In this document: one piece after another, positions 1-8,107 of the stretch
Layout of the letters: every line of letters begins with the position of its first letter
Position numbering within the stretch: position 1 is the stretch's first letter
Assembly (NCBI RefSeq): GCF_014803405.1
Contig: NZ_JACYFG010000051.1
Location: forward strand, 1 to 64,000
Source: Pelagicoccus enzymogenes
Lineage (GTDB): Bacteria; Verrucomicrobiota; Verrucomicrobiia; Opitutales; Opitutaceae
Length of the DNA stretch: 64,000 bases
Reading direction: 5' to 3'
The notes under the pieces: model-generated
Seen by the model: the letters and a program-made list of their open reading frames with translations, nothing else
Databases searched by the model: none
Told to the model about the DNA's origin: nothing
Position numbers and translations under genes: made by a program

Positions 1-435
1 ACCGGCCTGGAGAAGTTCGCCGGCACCGAGACGGTGCAGCGCCCGCTGCTCGACGAGTTCGGCGAGCCGGACATCTCCGGGGCCATGGTCAACGTGAAGG
101 AGAAGGTCTACGGCTTCTCGCACTACCACGGCCTGCCCGAGCCGCTCTACGACAAGTTCGCCGCCGAGCCGCTGATGCCCACCTGGGCGCTGGACCTCTA
201 CTCCGGCGTCCTCGGCTGGATCCTGCTGGCCCTGGGCGTCCTGCTGCTGGCCGGGGCCCTGCCGCGCCTGGCCCTGCTGGCCAGCGGCCTGGTCTACGTC
301 TCCCTTTCCGTCGGCCTGGTGCTGCTGAACGAGAGCGGCGGGGTGGCCTGGCTGGGCACCCACGTCCTGCTGGTGGCCCTGGCCCTGGCTCTCGTGAAGT
401 ACAACCGCTGGGCCGTCGCCGGCGACAAGCTCTAA
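1..435 (+). CDS. DoxX-like membrane protein (5' end outside window)
   Basis: The reading frame is open from base 1, so the gene begins upstream; a GTG at 34 is not a convincing start. The first visible residues, TGLEKF, resemble the G-L-x-K-F motif after the first helix of DoxX-like proteins. About 60 polar residues follow, then three hydrophobic segments rich in Leu, Val and Ala, and the protein ends in a basic tail. The layout matches the complete DoxX-like protein at 5863-6330, which has AGLGKF at the same place. DoxX-family proteins are small inner-membrane proteins of mostly unsettled function. The stop is 22 bases before the Gfo/Idh/MocA gene, so the two are probably co-transcribed. Third codon positions are almost all G or C, unlike genes after 2565. 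The family call rests on layout and one motif. Confidence 0.55.
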   Translation, partial: TGLEKFAGTETVQRPLLDEFGEPDISGAMVNVKEKVYGFSHYHGLPEPLYDKFAAEPLMPTWALDLYSGVLGWILLALGVLLLAGALPRLALLASGLVYVSLSVGLVLLNESGGVAWLGTHVLLVALALALVKYNRWAVAGDKL

Positions 436-457
436 CCCCTTACCGACCCCCGATACC

Positions 458-1801
458 ATGACCCAAGACAGCAAGACCAGCCTTCCCGGCGCCCCGCTCG
501 CCCGCCGCGAGTTCGTCAAGAACAGCCTCGTCGCCGCCGGCGGCGTGATGCTCGCCCCCGCCTTCGCGCGGGCCCAGTCCTCGCCCGCCGGCGAGATCAA
601 CGTGGCCCTGGTGGGCCTGGGCGTGCAAGGCCGCGTGCTGCTCGACGCCATGCTCAACGTGCCCGGCCTGCGCTTCCGCGCCGTGTGCGACATCTGGGAG
701 TACAGCCGCACCTACGGCCAGCGCAAGCTGGCCAAGGAAGGCTTCGAGGTGAACGCCTACCAGGACATCGAGGACATGCTGGAGAAGGAGAAGGACCTCG
801 ACGCGGCCATCGTCGCCACCCCCGACCTCTGGCACGCCCGCCACACCAACCTCTGCCTGAAGGCCGGGCTGCACGTCTACTGCGAGAAGATGATGGCCCG
901 CACGGTGGAGGAGGCCCGCTCCATGGTGCTGACCGCCCGGGAGACCGGCAAGCTGCTGCAGATCGGCCACCAGCGCCGCTCCAACCCCCGCTACCAGCAC
1001 TGCTACAACAACCTGATAAAGAAGGCCAAGATCCCCGGGCGCATCACCAACCTCAACGGGCAGTGGAACCGGGCGGTCACCCCCGACGTGGGCTGGCCCA
1101 AGAAGTACGCCATCGACGAGGCCACGCTCAAGAGGTACGGCTACGCCGACATGCACCAGTTCCGCAACTGGCGCTGGTTCAAGGACCTCTCCGGCGGGCC
1201 CATCTCCGACCTGGGCGCCCACCAGATCGACATCTTCAACTGGTTCCTCGACGCCTATCCGAAGTCCGTCTTCGCCTCCGGCGGGGCCGACTACTACCCC
1301 TCGCGCGAGTGGTACGACAACGTGATGGTGATCTACGAGTACGACACTTCCTACGGCCCGGTGCGCGCCTTCTACCAGACGCTCACCACCACCTCAGCCG
1401 GCGGCGGCTACTGGGAGTACTTCATGGGCGACGAGGGCTCCATCAAGTTCTCGGAGAACCCGAGCCTCTCCAAGATCTACCGCGAGGAGCGGGCCCCCAG
1501 CTGGGACAAGTGGATCGACCTGCACTACCTCACCCAGTCCGAGGCCCCGGCCCCGGCCAAGGACGCCAAGGTGGACGTGCGCGAGACGGCGCCCCTGGCC
1601 CAGTTCGACATCCCGGTGGCCCTGGACAAGCCGCCGCACCAGCCGCACCTGGAGAACTTCTTCTCCGCGATCAAGGGGGAGGCCAAGCTCAACGCCGACG
1701 GGGAGCACTCCTTCAAGAGCGAGGTCGGCATCTTCCGCGTCAACGAGGCGGTGGCGGCGAGGCGCGTGCTCGAGTTCCAGCCCAGCGACTTCGAGGTGTA
1801 G
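458..1801 (+). CDS. Gfo/Idh/MocA family oxidoreductase, Tat-exported
   Basis: This 447-residue protein starts with a twin-arginine signal, RREFVKNSLVAAGGVML, ending near ARAQ, so it is probably exported folded with its cofactor. The Rossmann region follows (VALVGLGVQGR, residues about 49-59), then ATPDLWHARH and the conserved EK of YCEKMMAR (about 142-149), the usual Gfo/Idh/MocA hallmark. GGPISDLGAHQIDIFNW near 246-262 fits the C-terminal domain. The family uses NAD(P) to oxidise or reduce sugars and cyclitols; the substrate cannot be told here. Exported members like this are common in Verrucomicrobiota and Planctomycetota. It lies between a DoxX-like and a discoidin-like gene in the GC-rich block. 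Long ORFs in the other frames here are composition artefacts. Confidence 0.85.
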   Translation: MTQDSKTSLPGAPLARREFVKNSLVAAGGVMLAPAFARAQSSPAGEINVALVGLGVQGRVLLDAMLNVPGLRFRAVCDIWEYSRTYGQRKLAKEGFEVNAYQDIEDMLEKEKDLDAAIVATPDLWHARHTNLCLKAGLHVYCEKMMARTVEEARSMVLTARETGKLLQIGHQRRSNPRYQHCYNNLIKKAKIPGRITNLNGQWNRAVTPDVGWPKKYAIDEATLKRYGYADMHQFRNWRWFKDLSGGPISDLGAHQIDIFNWFLDAYPKSVFASGGADYYPSREWYDNVMVIYEYDTSYGPVRAFYQTLTTTSAGGGYWEYFMGDEGSIKFSENPSLSKIYREERAPSWDKWIDLHYLTQSEAPAPAKDAKVDVRETAPLAQFDIPVALDKPPHQPHLENFFSAIKGEAKLNADGEHSFKSEVGIFRVNEAVAARRVLEFQPSDFEV

Positions 1802-1819
1802 AAACAAGGGTGGGACGTC

Positions 1820-1881
1820 CGCTCCGCGGCCGTCCTGCTGCCCGCGGAGCGGCCAGCCCACCCGTCGCCCGCGGAGCGGCC
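1820..1881. repeat. GC-rich palindrome and duplicated 14-mer
   Basis: CGCTCCGCGG at 1820-1829 pairs perfectly with CCGCGGAGCG at 1842-1851, giving a 10-bp stem with a 12-base loop. The right arm lies within CCCGCGGAGCGGCC (1841-1854), which occurs again at 1868-1881. There is no T-run, so it is not a classical terminator. It may be a REP-like intergenic palindrome or a processing or stability element between the oxidoreductase and discoidin genes. Confidence 0.5.
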
Positions 1882-1917
1882 GACCCACCTGAAACAGATA
1901 ATCCAAATTACCGAATT

Positions 1918-2565
1918 ATGAAAAAGACATTGCTGACCCTGGCCGCCGTATCCGCGGCCTCGATACTGGCCGCGGCCGACAAGGCCCCCATCGAGCTGGA
2001 CTACCCGGCTCCCTTCCTCTCCGGCACTCCGGTGCCCATCGTGCTGCCCAATCTGGAGTCTCCCGACGCCCCCCAGCCCACCGTCCTGGCCCCCGCCGGG
2101 GTCTCCAACATCGCCTTCGGCAAGGAAGTCACCTCCTCGGACGACTTCCCCATCATCGGCGAGCTCGAGCTGGTGACCGACGGGGACAAGGAGTCGGAGG
2201 AAGGCTACTTCGTGGAGCTGGCCCAGGGCCCGCAATGGGTGCAGATCGACCTGGAGAGCACAGCGACGATCTACGGGCTCGGCCTGTGGCACTTCCACAC
2301 CCAGAAGCGCGCCTACGTGGACGTGGTGGTGCAGCTCTCCGACGACGAGTCGTTCGAGAGCGGCGTGACGACGGTCTTCAACAACGACCACGACAACTCG
2401 CTGGGCTTCGGGGCGGGCCGGGACATGGCCTACGTGGAGACCAACAAGGGCAAGCTGATCGGCGCGAAGGAGACGAAGGCCCGCTACGTTCGCCTGTACT
2501 CCGACGGCAACACCAGCAACGAGATGAACCACTACGTCGAGGTGGAAGTCTTTGGAGAGTACTAG
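1918..2565 (+). CDS. Secreted discoidin (F5/8 type C)-like protein
   Basis: A 215-residue protein with a signal peptide (MKKTLLTLAAVSAASILAAA). After a Pro-rich linker the body reads like a discoidin/F5-8 type C beta-sandwich: VTDGDKESEEGYFVEL, then WVQIDLESTATIYGLGLWH, later ARYVRLYSDGN, and a final YVEVEVFGEY. Such domains usually bind glycans or surfaces and are often attached to enzymes; here the domain is alone. The ATG at 1918 follows an AT-rich leader with no clear Shine-Dalgarno site. The last 14 bases overlap the next gene. Codon use is extremely GC-rich, in contrast with the overlapping downstream gene. Confidence 0.7.
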   Translation: MKKTLLTLAAVSAASILAAADKAPIELDYPAPFLSGTPVPIVLPNLESPDAPQPTVLAPAGVSNIAFGKEVTSSDDFPIIGELELVTDGDKESEEGYFVELAQGPQWVQIDLESTATIYGLGLWHFHTQKRAYVDVVVQLSDDESFESGVTTVFNNDHDNSLGFGAGRDMAYVETNKGKLIGAKETKARYVRLYSDGNTSNEMNHYVEVEVFGEY

Positions 2566-4087
2566 CTCCAAGTCGTATCTTTTCTGGGTCCCAGCAATCG
2601 TCTTGCTGGGACTCGCTTTTTGGCTGCGCAGCGAGAGTTCGCAGCTTCGTCTTTTCCATGCCGACGAGGGCGTCCAGTCCTATCAGGCTTGGCGTTTGAT
2701 AGAGACGGGGGAGTATCGCTACGACCCCAGCGAGCACCATGGACCGCTGCTTTACTATTTGGCCAAATGGATGTCTCCGTTTCTCGAGGACGAGGCAGGT
2801 CAATTATCCGATGACGGTATGCGGCGGGTACCGATCCTTTTCAGCCTTGCCACCCTGGTTTTGGGCTTGCTGGCGTTTCGCGGGGAAGGAATGGGCTTGG
2901 CTCTGCTATGGGGATTGCTCTTCGCGGCGGCTCCTTTGAATGTGATCTACGGATCGTACTTCGTCCAGGAGGCCTTGCTGGTCTGTTTCACGGTGGTGTT
3001 TCTGGTTGCGGTCTATCGCTACTGGCAGCGGCCTTGTTGGAAGTGGGCGAGGGTTGTGGGTTTCTCGCTTGGCCTCATGCATGTCACTAAGGAGACTGCC
3101 GTTATCCATGTGATGGCTATCGGCTTGGCTTGCGTATTGGTCGCTTGGATACGAAGGAATAAAATCTCGGTAGGACCGCTTACCTTGCTCAAGCACGCAT
3201 CAGTCGCGATCGCCTTTGCCTTGCTCTTGCATTGCCTTTTCTTCTCCTCGTTTTTTCGCAACCCGCAAGGTATCTGGGATGGTTTTGCCACTTTTTTTCA
3301 CTACGCGGATCGCTCGCAGGGACAGGGACATGAAAAGCCCATGTTTTATTACCTGAGCTTGCTGTTGCCGCAGCGACTGGAAGGGGTTCGCTGGGGCGAG
3401 TTGGCGTTTTTAGTAGCGGTCCTAGTAGGAATTTTTCGCACCTTTTGGCGGGTGAAGGAAAAAGGGTTTTCAGCTTTCGTAGTCTTGAGCGGACTTCTGA
3501 TGTTTTTAGTGTATTCGCTGATTCCTTACAAGAATCCATGGTTGTTGCTGGGGCCATACTGCTTGCTCTGCTTTGCGGCGGCCTTGGGAGTGGTTGACCT
3601 GCTGCGCATGGGAATTACGGAGGCGGAGCCGTTGCGGCGTTGGACGCTGCTCGCGGCCGGAGGTGGGGTATTGTTGCTGGTGGGCGCTGAGTTGCGAGTG
3701 AATGTAGACAAGGCGATTTTTCGATATGCGAGCGCGACACGTAATCCTTATTTGTACATGCACACGACTCCGCGCTACGCAAAGCTGTTGGAACGCTTGG
3801 AGTCGGTGCCAGCGGGAATCGACGTTTCCGTATATAGCTCCGACGCGGCTTGGCCGTTGCCCTGGCATTTGCGCGAGCGAGAACGGATTGGCTATTGGAC
3901 GGATTTGGAAACGTTTGAGCGAGGAGGTATCGATTTGATCGATACGCGATTGCTGGAGGGGCGAGAGGGCCTTCTTGGAGATGGAGGGTTTTGGGAGTTG
4001 CACGGATTGCGTCCTAATACCTTGCTTGCGCTGCGGGCTGACGATGGGATTGCAGCCGAATGGATAAAGGCCAATGCTAAGGATTGA
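2552..4087 (+). CDS. GT39-like membrane glycosyltransferase (Agl23/TIGR03663-like)
   Basis: A 511-residue polytopic membrane protein. The first loop carries FHADEGVQSYQAWRLIETG followed by HHGPLLYYLAKW; acidic residues at this place are the catalytic feature of GT39/PMT-type enzymes that use polyprenyl-phosphate sugars. The overall pattern resembles the family annotated as flippase activity-associated protein Agl23 (TIGR03663). About ten hydrophobic segments precede a soluble C-terminal tail. The start is TTG at 2552, overlapping the discoidin gene by 14 bases; no better in-frame start precedes the first helix. It overlaps the following ApbE gene by 14 bases, and a polyprenyl-phosphate GT2 follows, which could supply its donor. 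Acceptor unknown. Confidence 0.75.
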   Translation: MESTSSKSYLFWVPAIVLLGLAFWLRSESSQLRLFHADEGVQSYQAWRLIETGEYRYDPSEHHGPLLYYLAKWMSPFLEDEAGQLSDDGMRRVPILFSLATLVLGLLAFRGEGMGLALLWGLLFAAAPLNVIYGSYFVQEALLVCFTVVFLVAVYRYWQRPCWKWARVVGFSLGLMHVTKETAVIHVMAIGLACVLVAWIRRNKISVGPLTLLKHASVAIAFALLLHCLFFSSFFRNPQGIWDGFATFFHYADRSQGQGHEKPMFYYLSLLLPQRLEGVRWGELAFLVAVLVGIFRTFWRVKEKGFSAFVVLSGLLMFLVYSLIPYKNPWLLLGPYCLLCFAAALGVVDLLRMGITEAEPLRRWTLLAAGGGVLLLVGAELRVNVDKAIFRYASATRNPYLYMHTTPRYAKLLERLESVPAGIDVSVYSSDAAWPLPWHLRERERIGYWTDLETFERGGIDLIDTRLLEGREGLLGDGGFWELHGLRPNTLLALRADDGIAAEWIKANAKD

Positions 4088-4958
4088 CGATAGAGCCGAG
4101 CTTTTCAGCTTTCGCCACGAGGCGATGGCTACGGACTTGGTTGTGGCCATCGGCGGAGTGGACCAGGAGTACGCGCGACAAACGGCGCAAGCGTTTTTCG
4201 CCCGCGTGGACGAAGTGGAAGGCAAGCTGAGCCTGTATCAGGAAGGTAGCGACGTGACGCGTATCAACCGTATGCAGAAAGGTGCCGAAACGCGAATTTC
4301 CGAAGAGTGCATGGAGTGCTTGGAGCTCGCCATGAGGGCGAGCGCTTTGACGGGGGAACGTTTTCATCCGTTCCTAGGTTTGCAGGCCTTGAAGGTGAAG
4401 GGGAAGGTGCCGGCTTATTTGCAGGAGACGGTTCAGGCTGACTCGTCTGGGGGTCGTAACTCGTCAGTGCAAATCGACCCTTCGAGTCGTTATCTCAAGA
4501 AATTGGATACAGGTTCGATTTTGGATTTTGGAGGGATCGGCAAAGGTTACGCCTTGGATCAAGGCATGCTGGAGATCGAGGATTGGGAAGTTCCCGTGGT
4601 GATGGCCAACTTTGGCGGAAGCACCCTGCTTTTTCGCGCGGAAGAACAAGCGGAACCATGGACAGCAAAGCTCGATGGGATGGAGATTGAACCGTTTCGC
4701 AGAGGAGCGTTTTCCAGCTCGGGAACGGGCTTCCAAGGAGAGCACATCGTGAGTCCGGCGGGCAATCCATTGCTTTGGACCCGCAGCTTCGCTCGGGCCG
4801 AGTCTGCGGCTTTAGCAGATGCCTTGACGACGGGAGCGATGCTGATGGCCGAAGCGGAATTGGAAGCGCTTTGCGCCGTGGAGCCGGGGCTTGTCTTGGC
4901 GGCGACGGGCGAAAGCGGAACCTGGGGCACGCGTCGCTTCTGCGCTTGGAAAGGATAG
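4074..4958 (+). CDS. apbE: FAD:protein FMN transferase (ApbE family)
   Basis: A 294-residue ApbE-family protein. The N-terminal region has FRHEAMATDLVVAIGG and a KLSLYQEGSDVTRINRM segment. The centre carries LDFGGIGKGYALD (about residues 146-158), followed by VVMANFGGSTLLF, FSSSGTG and near the end ALADALTTGAML, where acidic and Thr residues usually bind Mg. ApbE enzymes move FMN from FAD onto a Thr of target proteins, commonly in redox pumps. No signal peptide or lipobox is visible, unlike many exported ApbEs, so it may act in the cytoplasm. The start overlaps the GT39-like gene by 14 bases and the stop is one base before the GT2 gene. No obvious flavinylation target is nearby. Confidence 0.85.
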   Translation: MLRIDDRAELFSFRHEAMATDLVVAIGGVDQEYARQTAQAFFARVDEVEGKLSLYQEGSDVTRINRMQKGAETRISEECMECLELAMRASALTGERFHPFLGLQALKVKGKVPAYLQETVQADSSGGRNSSVQIDPSSRYLKKLDTGSILDFGGIGKGYALDQGMLEIEDWEVPVVMANFGGSTLLFRAEEQAEPWTAKLDGMEIEPFRRGAFSSSGTGFQGEHIVSPAGNPLLWTRSFARAESAALADALTTGAMLMAEAELEALCAVEPGLVLAATGESGTWGTRRFCAWKG

Positions 4959-4959
4959 G

Positions 4960-5679
4960 ATGGACTGCTTCTTGGTTATTCCCTGTTTGAATGAAAGCGA
5001 GCGGGTGCCGGTGTTTCTGCAGTCGCTTTGCCAAGCGATCGAGACCAGCGGATTTTCGGTGGGCGTCCAACTGGTGGACGATGGATCGGGAGCGGAAGAA
5101 GTGGAGCGGCTGCGGAAGGTAGTCGCCAAGTGTAGGGATCGTTTTCGCTTCGTGACGGAAGTCTACGCCATGCAGAAGAACCGTGGCAAGGGAGCGGCGG
5201 TTCGCAGCGGTTGGGCTTTAGCTCCGGATGAAGCAAAGGTATTGGGGTTTGTGGATGCGGACGGATCGGTTTCGGCGAGCGAAACCGTGCGATTGCTCAA
5301 AGAAGCGATGAGTGAAGAGGGAGCGTACTTGCTCATGGCGAGTCGGAGGGCTGCGGGCGCGAAGGCGCATCGCTCGCTTTTGAGGAAGTGGGTAGCGGCC
5401 GGGTTTGCCTATTTGGTGAAGCGTTCCTACGGTATTGGCGTGATGGATACACAGTGTGGTTGCAAGTTTCTGGATGCGGCTTGGTTCCGCAAGCATGACT
5501 GGGAGTTTCGCGAGGAAGGTTTCGGCTTGGACCTGGAATTGATTTTGAAGGCCAAGGCTACGGGGTGCCGTTTGCGGGAAGTGGGGATCGCCTGGCATGA
5601 GGAACCCGGCAGCAAGGTGGGGGTAGCCGACGTTTGGACTTTGGGTAAAGCGGTCCTGCAGCGTCGGATTGGCTCCTGA
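4960..5679 (+). CDS. GT2 glycosyltransferase, polyprenyl-phosphate type (ALG5/DPM1-like)
   Basis: A 239-residue GT-A fold glycosyltransferase starting at ATG 4960, one base after the ApbE stop, with AAGGA at 4951-4955; an upstream in-frame ATG at 4891 would overlap ApbE and adds an unrelated tail. Motifs: FLVIPCLNESERVP at the start, QLVDDGSG near 43-50, KNRGKGAAVRSGW, the nucleotide/metal motif GFVDADGS, and DTQCGCKFLDAAWF near the middle. The last two are typical of dolichyl/polyprenyl-phosphate glucosyl- or mannosyltransferases. It probably makes a polyprenyl-phosphate sugar used by the GT39-like enzyme of the same operon. There are no C-terminal membrane helices. Confidence 0.8.
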   Translation: MDCFLVIPCLNESERVPVFLQSLCQAIETSGFSVGVQLVDDGSGAEEVERLRKVVAKCRDRFRFVTEVYAMQKNRGKGAAVRSGWALAPDEAKVLGFVDADGSVSASETVRLLKEAMSEEGAYLLMASRRAAGAKAHRSLLRKWVAAGFAYLVKRSYGIGVMDTQCGCKFLDAAWFRKHDWEFREEGFGLDLELILKAKATGCRLREVGIAWHEEPGSKVGVADVWTLGKAVLQRRIGS

Positions 5680-5730
5680 GTTATGGGGCTCGGTAGCGCT
5701 CTTCCGTAAAAGGAGTTGCTTCTGCAGCGC

Positions 5731-5750
5731 GGACGGCGTGGAAGCCGTCC
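5731..5750. repeat. Short palindrome, REP-like
   Basis: GGACGGC at 5731-5737 and GCCGTCC at 5744-5750 form a perfect 7-bp stem with a 6-base loop just after the GT2 stop. No T-run follows. It could be a short repeated extragenic palindrome or a weak 3' end structure for the operon. A genome-wide copy count would decide. Confidence 0.4.
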
Positions 5751-5784
5751 CTCCATTGATCTCGTATTGCCTTCGCGGGGTATT

Positions 5785-5820
5785 CAAAAATAAACGTCCT
5801 AGCCTTGCGGCCAGGACGTC
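5785..5820 (-). terminator. Rho-independent terminator of the DoxX-like gene
   Basis: Read on the minus strand, ACGTCCT pairs with AGGACGT (arms at 5813-5819 and 5794-5800), extended by a GGC/GCC pairing around a GCAA loop, and is followed by TTTATTTTT. It lies about 43 bases past the stop of the leftward DoxX-like gene. Confidence 0.75.
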
Positions 5821-5862
5821 CATTTAGGGGTAGGGTGTTTTTTGTATCTAGTTCCCACGCGG

Positions 5863-6330
5863 TTAGCGCAGAGACTCGAATTTGTTGTGCCTCACGAAGT
5901 AGAGGGCGGCTGCGGTGACGAGCAGGTAAATTGATATTTGGCTGACGGCGGTTCCTGATTCTTGGGTTCCGAGCAGCATTTGGCCATAAGCCAAAGATAC
6001 GAGGGTTAGGGCGATCAAGGCGAGCACCCATTTTGTCTTTACGCCTAGAAGCAGCAAAAGTCCGAGCAGGATTTCAAGGTAGCCGATGCTGTAGGCGTAG
6101 AGTGAGACCAGAAACCCGGGAAGGTCGGTTTTCTCGAACGTCGAAACGATCCAGTTTACGACTCCGTTGTAGTAGGCGCTGAAGCTGTAGTCGCCCTCTT
6201 GGTTTTTGAATTTGCCGAGTCCGGCGGTTAGCATGAGCAGGCTGAGGAAGAGTCGAAACGAGATAAAGGCCCAGCTTTCGGCGGACCAGTAGAGAGGAGA
6301 CCCACTTCGTTGGGCATTCTTTCGTGGCAT
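5863..6330 (-). CDS. DoxX family membrane protein
   Basis: A complete 155-residue protein with four hydrophobic segments and the DoxX-like signature RLFLSLLMLTAGLGKF (about residues 25-40). A polar loop with YNGVVNW follows, then YLEILLGLLLLLGV, a third helix and a final ISIYLLVTAAALYF before HNKF. DoxX proteins sit in the inner membrane; some are linked to oxidative stress or thiosulfate oxidation, but no role can be assigned here. It is a divergent relative of the partial protein at 1-435. Transcription is leftward and ends at a good terminator. The gap to the upstream transporter start is about 100 bases, so co-transcription is possible. Confidence 0.7.
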   Translation of the reverse strand: MPRKNAQRSGSPLYWSAESWAFISFRLFLSLLMLTAGLGKFKNQEGDYSFSAYYNGVVNWIVSTFEKTDLPGFLVSLYAYSIGYLEILLGLLLLLGVKTKWVLALIALTLVSLAYGQMLLGTQESGTAVSQISIYLLVTAAALYFVRHNKFESLR

Positions 6331-6432
6331 ATGGGATATTTGGGTATGAGGTTCTGTTGAGGGTCGAATGCTCCGCTTCGTGGGGCGGGAACGCGTTCGA
6401 GTGGGGAATGTGCTTTGTGGAGGTTGCGGGCC

Positions 6433-7362
6433 CTAGGGCTTGAGCCAGCCTTGGGTGAAGAGCTCCGCCTTTACCTCGTCGTTCTCGTCGTGGAACCACT
6501 CCTTGCGGGCGATGCGTCGCATGAAGTAGGTGACCACGGTGGAGGTGTTGACGATGAAGAAAGAGTAGAGCAGGGCGGGCCAGAGGATCGCGGCGGCGAC
6601 GGCGTCGTCCTTGAAGGTGAAGAGAATGATGGCGAAGGCTAGCGGACCGTTCTGGATACCGGTTTCGAGGGAGACCGTGCGGGAGGAACGGCGGTTCATG
6701 CCGAGCGCCCGGCTGACCCAGTAGCCGAAGAGGAAGCCGCCCAGTCCCAGTCCGATGCTGGAGAAGAGGATGGCAACGTCGGCTTTGAGGAGGTTTCCGA
6801 AATTTCGCGGGAGCCAACTTACGATGAGGAAGAGAATCACTATGATTCCGAGCGCGGCGCCGGTCTCTTCCATGTTCTTGGCCCATCGCTCGCTGCGGGA
6901 GCGAAGGTAGACCCCGCCTGCCACGGGCACGAGGCAGGCGATGAGGGATTTGATCACTTCCGCCGTTTCGACCTTGATTTCGTCGGTTTGGAAGGGGCCC
7001 GTGTAGAAGGCCAAGAGGAAGGGCATCGTGATCAGCGCGGTCGCGGTGGTGATGGAGCTGAGCGAAATGGAAAGGGCCAGGTTCCCTTTGGCGAAGTAGT
7101 TGAAGAGGGAGGATGTGGTGCCGGAAGGGCAGCAGGCGACGATGATGATGCCGATCGCGACGAAGGGATCCAACTTGAAGAACACGGCCATGCCGTAGGC
7201 CAAGACCGGCATGATGATGTACTGGGAAAGAAAACCCACCACCACGGGCTTGGGCGTTTTCAGCGACTCCTTGAAGTCCTTACCCGAGAGGGAGCAGCCG
7301 AGGCCGAACATGATGACGAGGATCATCACTGAAAGGAGCGTCTTCTCCAATGGGGTAATCAT
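6433..7362 (-). CDS. Bile acid:sodium symporter family (SBF/BASS) transporter
   Basis: A 309-residue membrane protein with about nine or ten helices. It begins with LEKTLLSVMILVIMFGLGCS, has the family's conserved VACCPSGTTSSLFNYFAKG motif (around residues 76-94) and the second half repeats the fold, with SLETGIQNGPLAFAIILF (about 228-245) as the matching crossover segment. The family couples Na+ to uptake of bile acids, keto acids or related organic anions; in bacteria the substrate is usually unknown. The C-terminal tail is charged. It is transcribed leftward ahead of the DoxX-like gene. Upstream, ATTGTTGGCTA and ATTGTTGGCCA form a short direct repeat at 7361-7386 across the start. Confidence 0.85.
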   Translation of the reverse strand: MITPLEKTLLSVMILVIMFGLGCSLSGKDFKESLKTPKPVVVGFLSQYIIMPVLAYGMAVFFKLDPFVAIGIIIVACCPSGTTSSLFNYFAKGNLALSISLSSITTATALITMPFLLAFYTGPFQTDEIKVETAEVIKSLIACLVPVAGGVYLRSRSERWAKNMEETGAALGIIVILFLIVSWLPRNFGNLLKADVAILFSSIGLGLGGFLFGYWVSRALGMNRRSSRTVSLETGIQNGPLAFAIILFTFKDDAVAAAILWPALLYSFFIVNTSTVVTYFMRRIARKEWFHDENDEVKAELFTQGWLKP

Positions 7363-7509
7363 TGTTGGCTAAGCTATTGTTGGCCACAGGGTTTTCCAGA
7401 AAATAATTTTTTTACGAACGAAGGGCGAGGCCGCCCTGCTCCGTGGGATATTTGGCGGTATCTGAGGCGAATCGCTTAACGTTGGATCGCGGGCGACGAT
7501 AGCCTAGCT

Positions 7510-8004
7510 ATGAAGCGTCTTTTCATAGCAGCGCTCGCTTTGGCGTGCGCGTGCTCGGCCAAAGAGTATGAACCCAACGAGTTGGAGATCGCAGTCCACC
7601 GTCGGGAAGTCTACCAGTTGGCACGGGACTATGTGGTGGATACCTTCAATTTGCAGCTCATCGAAGAAAGCGAGTTCAACCCGGTGCGCTTCAATTCGAA
7701 TGGGGTGTGGGGCGACTTCGAGGCCCGCATCAAGGAGCTCGGAGGGGATCGCTACGAGGTGCAGGGGTGGGTCAACGCGGTCGGGCACGAGAAGGCTCGC
7801 ATTCGCTGGGCGGTGCACATCCGCTACGGAATCGTGGACCCTCAGGCCTGGCGCTACATGAAGATCGACGAAACGATCGAGAACGAGCCGGAGATTCTGG
7901 GATGGAAGTTTGGCGAGTTCCGCAGTCCGCTCTACAAGGCGGACTATGATCCGCTTTTTGTGGCCCGCGTCTTCAAGAAGGACGCGCGAGCGAGAAAGAA
8001 TTGA
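7510..8004 (+). CDS. Exported protein of unknown function
   Basis: A 164-residue protein with a signal sequence (MKRLFIAALALACACSAKEY). The Cys residues near the cleavage point give only a weak lipobox, so a lipoprotein is possible but unproven. The body is a mix of charged and aromatic residues (REVYQLARDYVVDTFNLQLIE, WAVHIRYGIVDPQAWRYMKI) with no domain I recognise and ends in a basic tail. It is convergent with the LysM amidase gene; a 6-bp hairpin GAGGGC-GGA-GCCCTC at 8006-8020 follows the stop without a T-run. Confidence 0.6.
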   Translation: MKRLFIAALALACACSAKEYEPNELEIAVHRREVYQLARDYVVDTFNLQLIEESEFNPVRFNSNGVWGDFEARIKELGGDRYEVQGWVNAVGHEKARIRWAVHIRYGIVDPQAWRYMKIDETIENEPEILGWKFGEFRSPLYKADYDPLFVARVFKKDARARKN

Positions 8005-8107
8005 GGAGGGCGGAGCCCTCGCTGGCTCAGGGCGAATTTCTGGCGTGCCATCGATTCGAGCAGGGCGCTGACGATCCGATCCGCTGCGCTTTTCATGCTG
8101 GCTGCTG

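Noticed and set aside
440-2571. Long open frames on both strands over the oxidoreductase and discoidin genes (for example 440-1222 minus, 685-1900 plus, 1525-2571 minus)
   Set aside because: They come from the extreme GC content, have Arg/Gly/Pro- or Val/Gly/His-rich translations without domains, and overlap clear genes.
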